Shown: positions 15,204 to 22,853 of the stretch, piece by piece
Position numbering within the stretch: position 1 is the stretch's first letter
Layout: the number at the start of each line of letters is the position of its first letter
The notes under the pieces: model-generated
Told to the model about the DNA's origin: nothing
The model's input: only the letters and a program-made list of their open reading frames with translations
The model's database searches: none
Program-made: the position numbers and the translations under genes
From: Archaeoglobus sp.
Lineage (GTDB): Archaea; Halobacteriota; Archaeoglobi; Archaeoglobales; Archaeoglobaceae
DNA: 25,218 bases
Direction: 5' to 3'
NCBI GenBank assembly: GCA_003978865.1
Contig: QNXS01000071.1
Span: forward strand, 1 to 25,218

Positions 15204-16216
15204 GGTTTTAAATCTAAGTTTAGATTTATCACTTTTTGCCTGTCCTGAAAGTGGGAGTGAATTGCGGTTAAGGTTGCTACAACCATTGGGGCTATGAAAA
15301 ATCCTGAAATACCTCCAGCCATAGCTCCACCAATAAAGGCGAGCAAAAGCAACAAAGGATGAATGTTGCTTGCATATCCCACGAAGTGAGGTCTGAGAAC
15401 AAGTTCCGGAAAAATGTATAAGAAAACAACTCCTGTGAGGAGAAACCACAGTGCTGAAGTAAAATTATTCACCGCAAGAAACGCGGCAAGAGGTAAAATA
15501 ATCATCCATTCTGCAAAAACTGGAATTAAAGCAGCAAGAAACATAAGTCCACTGAACATAGGAATGTACGGCACTCTGAAGACTATAAAAAAGGGCACGC
15601 TTACAATACCTACAATAACAGCAAAAGCAAAGTTTCCAAACCATAGGGATATAAGTGTTTTATCTATTTTTACTAAAAGCTCTCTTATTTCTTCTTTTTT
15701 ATCATCCGGCACTACAGCAATAAAACTTGCAAACAACCTTTCACCATCACACAGCACATAAAAACAGACAATTGCAGAAATTAGAAAGTTCATGAAGAAA
15801 GTAACAGTTTTTATTGTTATATTTAAAGCTGATGCTTTAAAATAATATCTTATAATGTTCTCAAGAGTTGGCAGATATGCAACAACGTAAGCTGAATACT
15901 TCTGGAGCTTTGCCCCTCTAAGAATTTTTAGTATTACTGTTTCCAACTCGCTTCTGTGAGTTAACAGATAAACAAGCTGGCTTAACCCTTGAAATAAACC
16001 GTAGAACATTAGAAAAGATACTGGCAGTAAAATCATAAGGGTCGAAATAATACTTGAGGAAAAACCTCCAAACCTCTTTTCAAGCTTTATTTTCACAGGC
16101 TTGGCAACGTAGGCAAAAGCAATTCCCATAACAATTCCGTCAATTAGTGGTGATACATAGTATGCAAAAAGAAAGAGTAGAACAGCTAAAAGTAAAAAAT
16201 TTAGATTTTTTCTCAT
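15200..16216 (-). CDS. AI-2E family transporter (multi-pass permease)
   Basis: This 338-residue protein has about eight membrane helices arranged as in the AI-2E/PerM family, starting with two in the first 35 residues. The C-terminal helices contain G-F-F-I-A-P-M-V-V-A-T-L, a family hallmark. The central soluble part (about 80-125) is the usual extra domain. The name of the family comes from a proposed autoinducer exporter; in archaea the substrate is unknown, and Na+/H+ antiport has been shown for some members. The ATG at 16216 has no good Shine-Dalgarno sequence, which suggests coupling to the actin-like gene 29 bases upstream. The stop overlaps pyrH as ATGA. Hydrophobic helix pattern and the C-terminal motif make the family call secure. 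Confidence 0.9.
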   Translation of the reverse strand: MRKNLNFLLLAVLLFLFAYYVSPLIDGIVMGIAFAYVAKPVKIKLEKRFGGFSSSIISTLMILLPVSFLMFYGLFQGLSQLVYLLTHRSELETVILKILRGAKLQKYSAYVVAYLPTLENIIRYYFKASALNITIKTVTFFMNFLISAIVCFYVLCDGERLFASFIAVVPDDKKEEIRELLVKIDKTLISLWFGNFAFAVIVGIVSVPFFIVFRVPYIPMFSGLMFLAALIPVFAEWMIILPLAAFLAVNNFTSALWFLLTGVVFLYIFPELVLRPHFVGYASNIHPLLLLLAFIGGAMAGGISGFFIAPMVVATLTAIHSHFQDRQKVINLNLDLKP

Positions 16217-16221
16217 TCTCT

Positions 16222-16248
16222 TTAACTTATTTAACTTATTTAATATTA
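16222..16248. repeat. Three tandem 9-base units between actin-like and permease genes
   Basis: TTAACTTAT occurs twice in a row (16222-16239), followed by a degenerate third copy TTAATATTA that overlaps the stop codon of the actin-like gene. It fills the gap before the permease ATG. It may be slippage; a regulatory role is not shown. Confidence 0.6.
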
Positions 16249-17223
16249 ACTTTCTCTTGTTTTAGCGGCTATCAGACAACCTCTCGCAACACTGAAAAGC
16301 GGATCTCTTGCAACTCTTATTTCAGATACATTAACAGGCAAACCAATCTCATTTAATCTCTCATCAAAGAGAGCCTTAAAACCTCTTGGTTTTGAAGTTC
16401 CACCTGCAAGAACAACTGGAAATTCAACTGCCGGAGGCGTTACCTCAGCAAGCTTTCTTGCAAGATTCTCCACTATATTTGAAATTAACTGGTCATAGTA
16501 GATTGCGAGAGCACCCTCAACACTTCCGAGTTCAACCTCTCTTTTCAGCTCAAATCCACTCTCCTTTATTGAACACACCTGTTCCCTTGACATTCCCGTT
16601 GCTTTTGCTACGTTCTCGTCTATCCAGTCACCACCTTTTGCTATGCTGAAAGATACTATAGGTGCTGCAAAGTATGAAGCTGTAACATTTGTCATTCCCG
16701 CCCCAAAGCTAACGCCTATTCCCGTAAAACTCGTGTCTGCAAGTTCTGAATATACAACAGCCAGACCCTCATCTATAACATAGGGCGTGTACCCGATCTT
16801 TTTTATCAGGGCTTCCATAGTTTTTCTGTGGTAAAGCACTTCTATATCAGAGTCTATAGGCTTTGCTGGGGATGATATACAGACTGTCTCTCCGGCATAA
16901 TCGGGAGAACCTATGACTTTCTCTATCATAAGTTTTATTATTGGAATAGCCTCTTTCTCCTCTGGGCTGAGAACTCCAGACTTCATAGGTCTTCTTGTAC
17001 TCTTTTTGAATACAGTTGCGAATCTAAGGGCATCATCCCCAAGAACGTAGATCTTGTTACCCTTTATTACGTAGGCAACTCTTGCGTTGTCGAGCATCAT
17101 TTTTGTCATTTCGTTGTAATCCAGCTCAAGAAATGCATTTCTCTGCTGAACAAAAACAATCTCATCTCCCTCCATTTCGGAGCATATTATGTTCATAGTA
17201 CCCACATCTAAGCCTTTTGACAC
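16246..17223 (-). CDS. Actin-like ATPase (archaeal MreB/salactin-like family)
   Basis: The protein has the actin/Hsp70 nucleotide fold. With the start at 17223 (325 residues) the phosphate-1 loop is G-L-D-V-G-T-M-N at 4-11, the phosphate-2 loop is G-V-S-F-G-A-G-M-T-N at 170-179, and the adenosine motif is V-V-L-A-G-G-T-S at 270-277. G-G-D-W-I-D-E-N-V-A-K at about 197-207 matches actin-like cytoskeletal proteins. The usual phosphate-2 aspartate is replaced by Ser172. The frame opens with GTG at 17232, but GGAGGTG overlaps it; the GTG at 17223 has correct spacing. It should be a cytoplasmic filament former, perhaps in cell shape or DNA positioning; this is inferred from the fold. It follows a four-helix membrane protein gene by 13 bases, a natural anchor candidate. 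Confidence 0.85.
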   Translation of the reverse strand: MSKGLDVGTMNIICSEMEGDEIVFVQQRNAFLELDYNEMTKMMLDNARVAYVIKGNKIYVLGDDALRFATVFKKSTRRPMKSGVLSPEEKEAIPIIKLMIEKVIGSPDYAGETVCISSPAKPIDSDIEVLYHRKTMEALIKKIGYTPYVIDEGLAVVYSELADTSFTGIGVSFGAGMTNVTASYFAAPIVSFSIAKGGDWIDENVAKATGMSREQVCSIKESGFELKREVELGSVEGALAIYYDQLISNIVENLARKLAEVTPPAVEFPVVLAGGTSKPRGFKALFDERLNEIGLPVNVSEIRVARDPLFSVARGCLIAAKTRES

Positions 17224-17236
17224 ATCATCCACCTCC

Positions 17237-18013
17237 TTAAAAACTTTTACCTGAAACTTCAGAACCTTTACCTCTAATTTTACTATCTTCTATCATCTTT
17301 AGAATTCTTGCGGCATCATCCACTTCATTCAGTTCCTTCTTCCTAACCCTCCTTCCACCCTCCTTCAACTTCTTTAATTCTTCAGCTTCGGGAACGCTAT
17401 CTTTAACTCTTACAACGTTTCCTCTGTACTCTGCACTCTTTAATGCAACACCAACTTCAAAATCGGTCTTTGGCTCAACGATCTCTATGTTAAGAACTCT
17501 ATCAAAATCCGGTTCTATTAACTTTGCACTCTCCATGTCTATTTCGCTTTCTATTTCTTTCTTTAATTTCTTTTTTTCAGCGTAAGTTGAAGGTTTCTCC
17601 CTTTTTACTTCTATTACTGGAGTTTTCTCCAGCAATCTGAGCACAGCCTCGGCAAAGGAACTGCTGAAGAATAGTACAAGTCCTATAGTGTAGATTAAAG
17701 CTACGTAAACAACTTGAGGATAGTACCAGTACTCCGGGTACATCAAGACAAACAGTATTACTGCCAAGCTCGTTAGAACAAAGGCAGCAACAGTTGCCGG
17801 CCTGTATCGTTTAAAGCCGTACATCGCATTTACTCCGTAGAGAGCCATCGGTATAGCAATGCCGATTATTACCCCCGTAATCTCAATTTGTATGGGACTG
17901 GAGTACCTGTTTATCTGAAAAATAGCTATAAGTGCTAAGCCCACAACAACTAATAAGACGCCAGCAGCAAAAATCAGTGAAGGTAAATAGTACTCCCTAT
18001 CCCGCCGTCCCAT
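17237..18013 (-). CDS. Four-helix membrane protein with charged cytoplasmic tail, unknown family
   Basis: I do not recognise the family. Residues about 10-32, 41-67, 72-93 and 101-125 are hydrophobic and should form four membrane helices. Residues 126-258 are highly charged: a Lys/Glu-rich stretch (145-160), an E-V-G-V-A-L-K-S-A-E-Y segment that may be a small folded part, and a basic tail. By the positive-inside rule the tail should be cytoplasmic. It is the first gene of a six-gene operon and is followed directly by the actin-like gene, whose ribosome binding site begins at its stop codon. A membrane anchor or regulator for the actin-like protein is the simplest idea, but this is inference from position. 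The ATG lies about 27 bases from a good TATA box, so the message is probably leaderless. Confidence 0.8.
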   Translation of the reverse strand: MGRRDREYYLPSLIFAAGVLLVVVGLALIAIFQINRYSSPIQIEITGVIIGIAIPMALYGVNAMYGFKRYRPATVAAFVLTSLAVILFVLMYPEYWYYPQVVYVALIYTIGLVLFFSSSFAEAVLRLLEKTPVIEVKREKPSTYAEKKKLKKEIESEIDMESAKLIEPDFDRVLNIEIVEPKTDFEVGVALKSAEYRGNVVRVKDSVPEAEELKKLKEGGRRVRKKELNEVDDAARILKMIEDSKIRGKGSEVSGKSF

Positions 18014-18035
18014 TATAGGTGAAATACCTGAGAAG

Positions 18036-18045
18036 GATATAAAAT
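18036..18045 (-). promoter_or_regulatory. TATA box of the six-gene actin-like operon (leaderless)
   Basis: The minus strand reads ATTTTATATC, a strong match to the archaeal TATA consensus. Its centre is 27 bases before the ATG at 18013, so transcription should begin at or next to the start codon. No Shine-Dalgarno sequence precedes that ATG, in agreement. Confidence 0.6.
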
Positions 18046-18056
18046 TATCGCTTTAA

Positions 18057-18074
18057 TGATACCTGTGATACCTC
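18057..18074. repeat. Direct repeat of TGATACCT upstream of the actin-like operon promoter
   Basis: TGATACCT occurs twice with a 9-base period (18057-18064 and 18066-18073), about 12 bases upstream of the TATA box as read on the minus strand. A third ATACCTG lies at 18024-18030, on the other side of the TATA box near the predicted transcription start. The layout resembles a regulator binding site around a core promoter, but no regulator is identified. Confidence 0.55.
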
Positions 18075-18084
18075 TGATTTGCTA

Positions 18085-18112
18085 ATTTTTATTTTTATTT
18101 TTATTTATTTTT
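18085..18112. repeat. Low-complexity ATTTTT tract
   Basis: A run of A(T5) units, slightly irregular, lies between queC and the actin-like operon promoter. On the transcribed minus strand it is A-rich, so it is not a usual oligo-T terminator for queC. It may simply be a stiff A/T tract. Confidence 0.6.
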
Positions 18113-18143
18113 GTCCTATGGATAAATTAAGATAATATAATAT

Positions 18144-18863
18144 TTAAATTGTACGCTCAGAATACTTCTTGTATTCACTGACTGCATTTTCCCACTCATC
18201 ATCACTCAGAAGCGGATCTTTTACACCGTTCATAAGAAAAGCTTCAGTTCTCTCCAAGCATGTGCCACACTTCAAGCACGGTCTGTCTCCCCCCTCATAA
18301 CAACTCCACGTTAACTCATAGGGAACTTTAAGCTTTAAGCCAAGTGAGACGACCTCTGCTTTTGTCATATCAACAAAGGGGGCTTTTACTTCTACTGGTG
18401 TGAATAGAGTTGCGAGATAAATAGCAGCATCAAGTGCTTTAACGAACTCCTTTCTACAGTCGGGGTATACTGCGTAGTCAGATCTGTGAGCAGCGTAGTA
18501 AACTTCGGTTTCTCCGAGTTTTACCGCATATCCGGCGGCAATTGAGAGCATAATCATGTTTCTGTTTGGAACTATTGTTACTTTTTGTCTTTCGTCAGTA
18601 TAGAATCCATGTGGCACCTCCTCCTTCCCTGTTAACGCTCCTGAGGAAATAAGGTGGGATATTGGAGATATGTCAGCTATTTCATGGGTCACATCAAACC
18701 CTCTTTTTTTTGCCTCTTTCACAATTATTTTTGCATGTTCAATTTCTATGCTGTGCCTCTGTCCATAGTTAAAAGTGAGGGTGTGAACTCTCTCCCCTTT
18801 TGAACACAGATACCAGAGTAAAGTTGCAGAATCGACGCCACCACTAAGTATCATTACTGGCAT
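18144..18863 (-). CDS. queC: 7-cyano-7-deazaguanine (preQ0) synthase
   Basis: QueC converts 7-carboxy-7-deazaguanine with ammonia and ATP to preQ0. In archaea preQ0 is put into tRNA by TGT and becomes archaeosine. The N-terminal PP-loop is S-G-G-V-D-S-A-T (7-14). Four zinc-ligand cysteines are Cys188, Cys196, Cys199 and Cys202 (C-L-K-C-G-T-C-L-E-R). The substrate region I-V-P-N-R-N-M at 97-103 is intact. It is 239 residues, normal for the family. The gene has no neighbour on the same strand within 130 bases and is transcribed away from aroA, so it seems to be its own unit. The pathway's last-step protein RaSEA is encoded at 12065-13042. Confidence 0.95.
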   Translation of the reverse strand: MPVMILSGGVDSATLLWYLCSKGERVHTLTFNYGQRHSIEIEHAKIIVKEAKKRGFDVTHEIADISPISHLISSGALTGKEEVPHGFYTDERQKVTIVPNRNMIMLSIAAGYAVKLGETEVYYAAHRSDYAVYPDCRKEFVKALDAAIYLATLFTPVEVKAPFVDMTKAEVVSLGLKLKVPYELTWSCYEGGDRPCLKCGTCLERTEAFLMNGVKDPLLSDDEWENAVSEYKKYSERTI

Positions 18864-18978
18864 AACAAAACACTTTCAAGGCTGTATTTTTTTGTTTCCA
18901 TTCAATTTTTTGTATTCCTGTATTGTTTTATTGCTTGGATTGCGAAACACTATTAACACAGCTTTCAAATCAGAGGAT

Positions 18979-20250
18979 ATGGATGTGCTTGTGGAGAGGA
19001 GTGAAGTTGAAGGTAGCGCTTCACCTCCACCATCAAAAAGCTATACACATAGGGCTTTTTTTGCAGCATCGCTCTCAAAAAGATGTAGAATACTGAATCC
19101 ACTTTATTCTGGGGATACACTCTCAACGCTGAAAGCTTGTGAATTTCTTGGAGCCAGAGTGGAGAAAGGTAGTAAAGATGTAAAGTTTGTGGGTGTGGAT
19201 GATATAGATTGTTCAGGATACATTAACGTTGAAAACTCGGGAACAACTCTTAGAATCCTGATGGGGCTACTTGCTCAATCCAATCACAAAAGTGTAGCAG
19301 ATGGGGATAGATCGCTGAGGAAGAGACCGAATAAGGCTCTCGCTCTCGCTCTCAAAAAGCTGGGGGCGGAGGTAGAAAGTAAAAATCCGGATTACACAGC
19401 TCCAGTAAGTGTAAGAGGTAAGATAAGCGGTGGAGATGTGGAGATCAAAGCTGAAAGCTCACAGTTCGTTTCATCACTCCTTTTTACCCTACCGCTCTGT
19501 TATGAGGATTCAACTCTAAGTGTTATTGAACTCAAATCAAGACCGTACATTGACATAACAGTGCACGTATTAAATAAAGCAGGAATTAAGCTGGATATGG
19601 AGAATAAAAAAATTATGAGGTTTACAATTCCCGGAGGGCAAAACTACAAACTCAGAGAGTTTAGAATTCCTGCAGATTTTTCTTCTGCAAGTTATCTCAT
19701 AGCTGCCGGTTTAATTGCTGGCAGGGTTAGAATGGAGGGTGTTTTTGATTCCATGCAGGGGGATAGAAGGATAATTGAAATAGCGAAAGAGATGGGCGGA
19801 AAAGTTACGTGGGATCGGGACAGGGGAGTTGTTGTCTCAGAGTTCTCGGAGCTTGAAGGTATTGAAGTTGATGCCTCGGACATTCCGGATCTCGTTCCTA
19901 CGATAGTAGTTCTTGGAGCTGTAGCAAATGGCAGAACTGTAATCAGAAACGCAGAACATCTGAGAATTAAAGAAATAGACAGGATAAGAGGTTGTTGTGA
20001 AAATCTGAAAACTCTTGGAATCGATGCTGTGGAGAGGAGAGATGGCTTAATCGTCAGAGGGGCAAGTAAAATTGAAGGTGGAGTTGTGAAATCCTTTGGA
20101 GATCACAGGATGGCTTTAAGCTTCTCCCTTCTTGGTATGGTCAGCAGGAAGGGTGTGGTTGTAAAGGATGCTGAAGTTGTATCAGTATCATTTCCGGGGT
20201 ATTTCGATATTTTAAGGGAGATCGGAGCTAACATCAAATTTTTAGGTTGA
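18979..20250 (+). CDS. aroA: 3-phosphoshikimate 1-carboxyvinyltransferase (EPSP synthase)
   Basis: It joins phosphoenolpyruvate and shikimate-3-phosphate, the sixth step toward chorismate and the aromatic amino acids. The protein has 423 residues. Substrate residues are visible: P-P-P-S-K-S-Y-T-H-R-A (16-26), N-S-G-T-T-L-R (86-92), D-G-D-R-S-L-R-K-R-P (108-117) and, near the end, F-G-D-H-R-M-A-L-S. The open frame reaches 18892, but that part is not EPSP-synthase-like. The ATG at 18979 gives M-D-V-L-V-E-R-S as in relatives, although the GAGG before it is only two bases away. A GTG at 18985 with better spacing is an alternative. No other shikimate gene is next to it. Confidence 0.95.
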   Translation: MDVLVERSEVEGSASPPPSKSYTHRAFFAASLSKRCRILNPLYSGDTLSTLKACEFLGARVEKGSKDVKFVGVDDIDCSGYINVENSGTTLRILMGLLAQSNHKSVADGDRSLRKRPNKALALALKKLGAEVESKNPDYTAPVSVRGKISGGDVEIKAESSQFVSSLLFTLPLCYEDSTLSVIELKSRPYIDITVHVLNKAGIKLDMENKKIMRFTIPGGQNYKLREFRIPADFSSASYLIAAGLIAGRVRMEGVFDSMQGDRRIIEIAKEMGGKVTWDRDRGVVVSEFSELEGIEVDASDIPDLVPTIVVLGAVANGRTVIRNAEHLRIKEIDRIRGCCENLKTLGIDAVERRDGLIVRGASKIEGGVVKSFGDHRMALSFSLLGMVSRKGVVVKDAEVVSVSFPGYFDILREIGANIKFLG

Positions 20251-20266
20251 AGTTAACATTAAACAA

Positions 20267-20277
20267 ACTTTTTATTA
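20267..20277 (+). promoter_or_regulatory. Candidate TATA box of thi4
   Basis: The sequence CTTTTTATTAC lies between aroA and thi4, about 45-50 bases before the thi4 start. It predicts transcription from about 20298 with a leader near 20 bases holding a GAGGG ribosome binding site. No riboswitch-like fold fits in so short a leader. Confidence 0.35.
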
Positions 20278-20319
20278 CGGTTTGTAAATCTTCAAAAAAC
20301 TGTTGTAAGAGGGATGAGA

Positions 20320-21090
20320 ATGTTTGATGGAATGAAAGTTGAAGAAACAACGATTACTAAAGCGATAATCGATGAGTTCTTTGAAAAACTGAAAAGTGCT
20401 GTCGAAAGTGACGTCTGCATCGTTGGAGCCGGCCCTTCGGGACTTGTTGCTGCAAGGTATTTGGCTGAGGATGGGTTATCTGTATCTTTGTTTGAGAGAA
20501 AACTCAGTATTGGTGGCGGAATCTGGGGCGGTGGAATGATGTTTAATAAAGTTGTGGTTCAAAAAGAGGCAACCCAGATACTTGATGAGGCTGGTGTTAG
20601 TTATGAGCAGTATGACAGCAATCATTATGTTTGTGATGCGATTGAGTTATCTTCAGCCTTGACGTACAGGGCTGTTAAGGCTGGTGTGAAATTCTTCAAT
20701 CTTGTTAATGTAGAAGATGTTATAATAAAAGAGAGAAAGGTTTGTGGCCTTGTAGTTAACTGGTATCCTGTTGAAATGTGCGGTCTGAGTGTGGATCCTC
20801 TTGCTTTTTCATGTAGAGCTGTTATAGATGCAACTGGACACGACGCATCTGTTTGCAGTATAGTTGCCAAGAAGACAGGTAAACTAACAATAAGAGGTGA
20901 GAAAAGCATGTGGGCTGAAAAAGCGGAGGAGGCAGTAGTAAAACATACATCAGAAGTTTATCCGGGATTGTTTGTAACGGGAATGAGTGTGGCAGCTGTA
21001 TACGGTCTTCCAAGGATGGGCCCTATATTTGGAGGAATGCTGCTTAGTGGCAGGAAGGTAGCTGAACTCGTCAGCTCTAACATTTTCTGA
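20320..21090 (+). CDS. thi4: Thi4-type thiazole synthase (archaeal, probably sulfide-dependent)
   Basis: Thi4 makes the thiazole half of thiamin as an ADP adduct from NAD and glycine. Archaeal forms take sulfur from sulfide; databases also label them ribose-1,5-bisphosphate isomerase. The dinucleotide-binding motif is V-G-A-G-P-S-G-L at 35-42 (numbered from 20320), and the acidic residue ends L-F-E-R. G-G-G-I-W-G-G-G-M-M-F and the C-terminal R-M-G-P-I-F-G-G-M-L-L-S-G are hallmarks. The position equivalent to the suicidal cysteine of yeast (Cys205), or histidine of the Methanocaldococcus enzyme, is serine here: G-L-S-V-D-P (Ser157). A GAGGG six bases before the ATG at 20320 supports that start over the ATG at 20314. 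It precedes fwdA by 98 bases. Confidence 0.92.
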   Translation: MFDGMKVEETTITKAIIDEFFEKLKSAVESDVCIVGAGPSGLVAARYLAEDGLSVSLFERKLSIGGGIWGGGMMFNKVVVQKEATQILDEAGVSYEQYDSNHYVCDAIELSSALTYRAVKAGVKFFNLVNVEDVIIKERKVCGLVVNWYPVEMCGLSVDPLAFSCRAVIDATGHDASVCSIVAKKTGKLTIRGEKSMWAEKAEEAVVKHTSEVYPGLFVTGMSVAAVYGLPRMGPIFGGMLLSGRKVAELVSSNIF

Positions 21091-21188
21091 TTTTGTTGTG
21101 TAACGGAAAATAACTTAACAAAAATCGAACCAAAAACTTCAAAAGCTAAGTGAATTCCGAATGATAAAGCATTAAAAAAGGTGTTGCC

Positions 21189-22853
21189 ATGAAGCTCGTG
21201 CTTAAGAATGGTACGGTCTTCGACCCCATGAATGGTATAAATGGAGAGAAGATGGATATATTTATAAAAAATGGAAGAATAGTAAATAAAATAAGATTTG
21301 GAGCAAAAGAAATAGACCTTAAAGGTAAAGTTGTTATGCCGGGAGGTTTTGACATTCACACTCACATAGCTGGAGGTAAAGAGAACGTTGGAAGGTTGAT
21401 GAGACCTGAAGATAGCCTGAAAAACCTTGTCCCACGCAAGGGAAGACTCAGATCCGGTAGTGGTAAATCAGTTTTAAGCATTCATATCACAGGCTACGAG
21501 TATGCTAAGATGGGTTACACGACAGCTTTAACTCCCGCAACACCCCCTCTAATGGCAAGGCACACACACCACGAGCTAAATGAGATACCAATACTTGACA
21601 AAGCAATGTTTCCGCTTTTTGATGGAAACTGGTTTGTTATGGACAGGATAGCTGATAAAGATTACGAGGCTATAAAAAATTACGTTGCTTGGTTAATAAG
21701 TGCCACAAAAGGCTATGCAATCAAGGTTGTCAACCCCGGTGGAACTGAGGCGTGGGGATGGGGGAAAAATGTTGACAGCATTGATGATGAAGTTCCTGAG
21801 TTTGGAGTTACACCGAGGGAAATCTTAGAGGCTTTAATTTTTGCCGCTGAAGAATTAAGGCTACCCCATTCTGTACACTTACACTGCAACAATCTTGGAG
21901 AGCCGGGTAACTATGAAACAACTGTTGAAACCATAAAGCTGACAGGAAAATTCGAAAGAGGGGATAGACCACTTCTGCATTTAACTCATATTCAGTTTCA
22001 CTGCTATGCCGGGGACAACTGGAAGAACTTTGAAAGCGGAACGGAGGAAGTTGTAAAAGAAGTTGTAAAGCACGATGTAACTATAGATACCGGCAACCTG
22101 ATGTTTGGAGACACAACGACTATGACTGCCGACGGTCCAATGGAGTATCATCTGCAACTTTTGACGGGCAGAAAGTGGGCAAACAAGGATGTTGAACTTG
22201 AAACAGCTCCCGGAGTAACTCCAATATTCTACAGCCGTAAAAGCCCTGTAAATTCGATCCAGTGGGCGATAGGTTTGGAAATACCACTGCTTTTACCAGC
22301 AGAAAAAGTCATGATCACGACCGATCACCCTAATGGAGCTCCATTTACTAAGTATCCGGAGATAATAGCTCTTTTGATGAGCCGGAAATACAGGGAAATC
22401 ATGTTAGAAAAAGTTAACAGGGCAGCATCATCAAGAACTATGCTCGGTAGTATAGACAGAGAATATAACCTGTATGAGATAGCGATGGTTACAAGAGCAA
22501 ATCAGGCAAAAACAGCAGGCTTTACTGACAGAGGACACCTTGGGGAGGGAGCTATTGCGGATATAGCTGTTTACGATTTGCCAGCTGAACCAGACACATC
22601 GGACTATGAGAGTATAATCAGGGCGTTCTCTAATGCATACATGACTATAAAAAGAGGTGAGGTCGTTGTTAGGAATGGAGAAGTTGTAAATCCGACAGTA
22701 GGAGTCACCCGGTACCTTGACTTAAATTATGACAAGTGGATTGAAAAAGATATCGGCTTGTACTACAGAGATTACTATTCTGTCTCAATGCAGAACTATA
22801 TAGTGGGTATTGATGAAATTAGGAGGTGTGAGAGTGTTTCTGTTCAAGCTTAA
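21189..22853 (+). CDS. fwdA: Formylmethanofuran dehydrogenase subunit A (amidohydrolase subunit)
   Basis: FwdA is the metal-dependent amidohydrolase that joins formate to methanofuran (or cleaves it in the oxidative direction) in the Fwd/Fmd complex. Its 554 residues include H-T-H at 57-59, the lysine expected to be carboxylated (Lys179 in Y-A-I-K-V-V-N-P-G-G), histidines 230, 232, 264, 267 and 271, and the catalytic aspartate Asp379 (T-T-D-H-P-N-G). G-W-G-K follows the lysine as usual. All active-site residues that I can align are intact. A GGTG before the ATG supports the start. It is followed by fwdC with a 20-base overlap; the redox subunits (FwdB, D, F, G) are not in the window. In an Archaeoglobus-like organism the complex would serve lactate or C1 oxidation. 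Confidence 0.96.
   Translation: MKLVLKNGTVFDPMNGINGEKMDIFIKNGRIVNKIRFGAKEIDLKGKVVMPGGFDIHTHIAGGKENVGRLMRPEDSLKNLVPRKGRLRSGSGKSVLSIHITGYEYAKMGYTTALTPATPPLMARHTHHELNEIPILDKAMFPLFDGNWFVMDRIADKDYEAIKNYVAWLISATKGYAIKVVNPGGTEAWGWGKNVDSIDDEVPEFGVTPREILEALIFAAEELRLPHSVHLHCNNLGEPGNYETTVETIKLTGKFERGDRPLLHLTHIQFHCYAGDNWKNFESGTEEVVKEVVKHDVTIDTGNLMFGDTTTMTADGPMEYHLQLLTGRKWANKDVELETAPGVTPIFYSRKSPVNSIQWAIGLEIPLLLPAEKVMITTDHPNGAPFTKYPEIIALLMSRKYREIMLEKVNRAASSRTMLGSIDREYNLYEIAMVTRANQAKTAGFTDRGHLGEGAIADIAVYDLPAEPDTSDYESIIRAFSNAYMTIKRGEVVVRNGEVVNPTVGVTRYLDLNYDKWIEKDIGLYYRDYYSVSMQNYIVGIDEIRRCESVSVQA
22822..22828 (+). promoter_or_regulatory. Ribosome binding site that decides the fwdC start
   Basis: GGAGGTG lies just before a GTG at 22834 with normal spacing and inside the 3' end of fwdA. 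The upstream TTG and ATG codons at 22810 and 22813 have no such site. Confidence 0.55.

Noticed and set aside
15204..15449. 82-residue N-terminal extension of UMP kinase
   Set aside because: It is read out of frame through the end of the permease gene, and the protein with the family N-terminus begins at 15203.
18085..18112. ATTTTT tract considered as a queC terminator or as phased A-tract DNA
   Set aside because: On the queC coding strand it is A-rich rather than T-rich, and its 6-base period does not match the helical repeat needed for bending.
20251..20319. Possible thiamin (TPP) riboswitch before thi4
   Set aside because: The gap is only 69 bases and lacks the conserved THI-box sequences, so there is no room for the fold.
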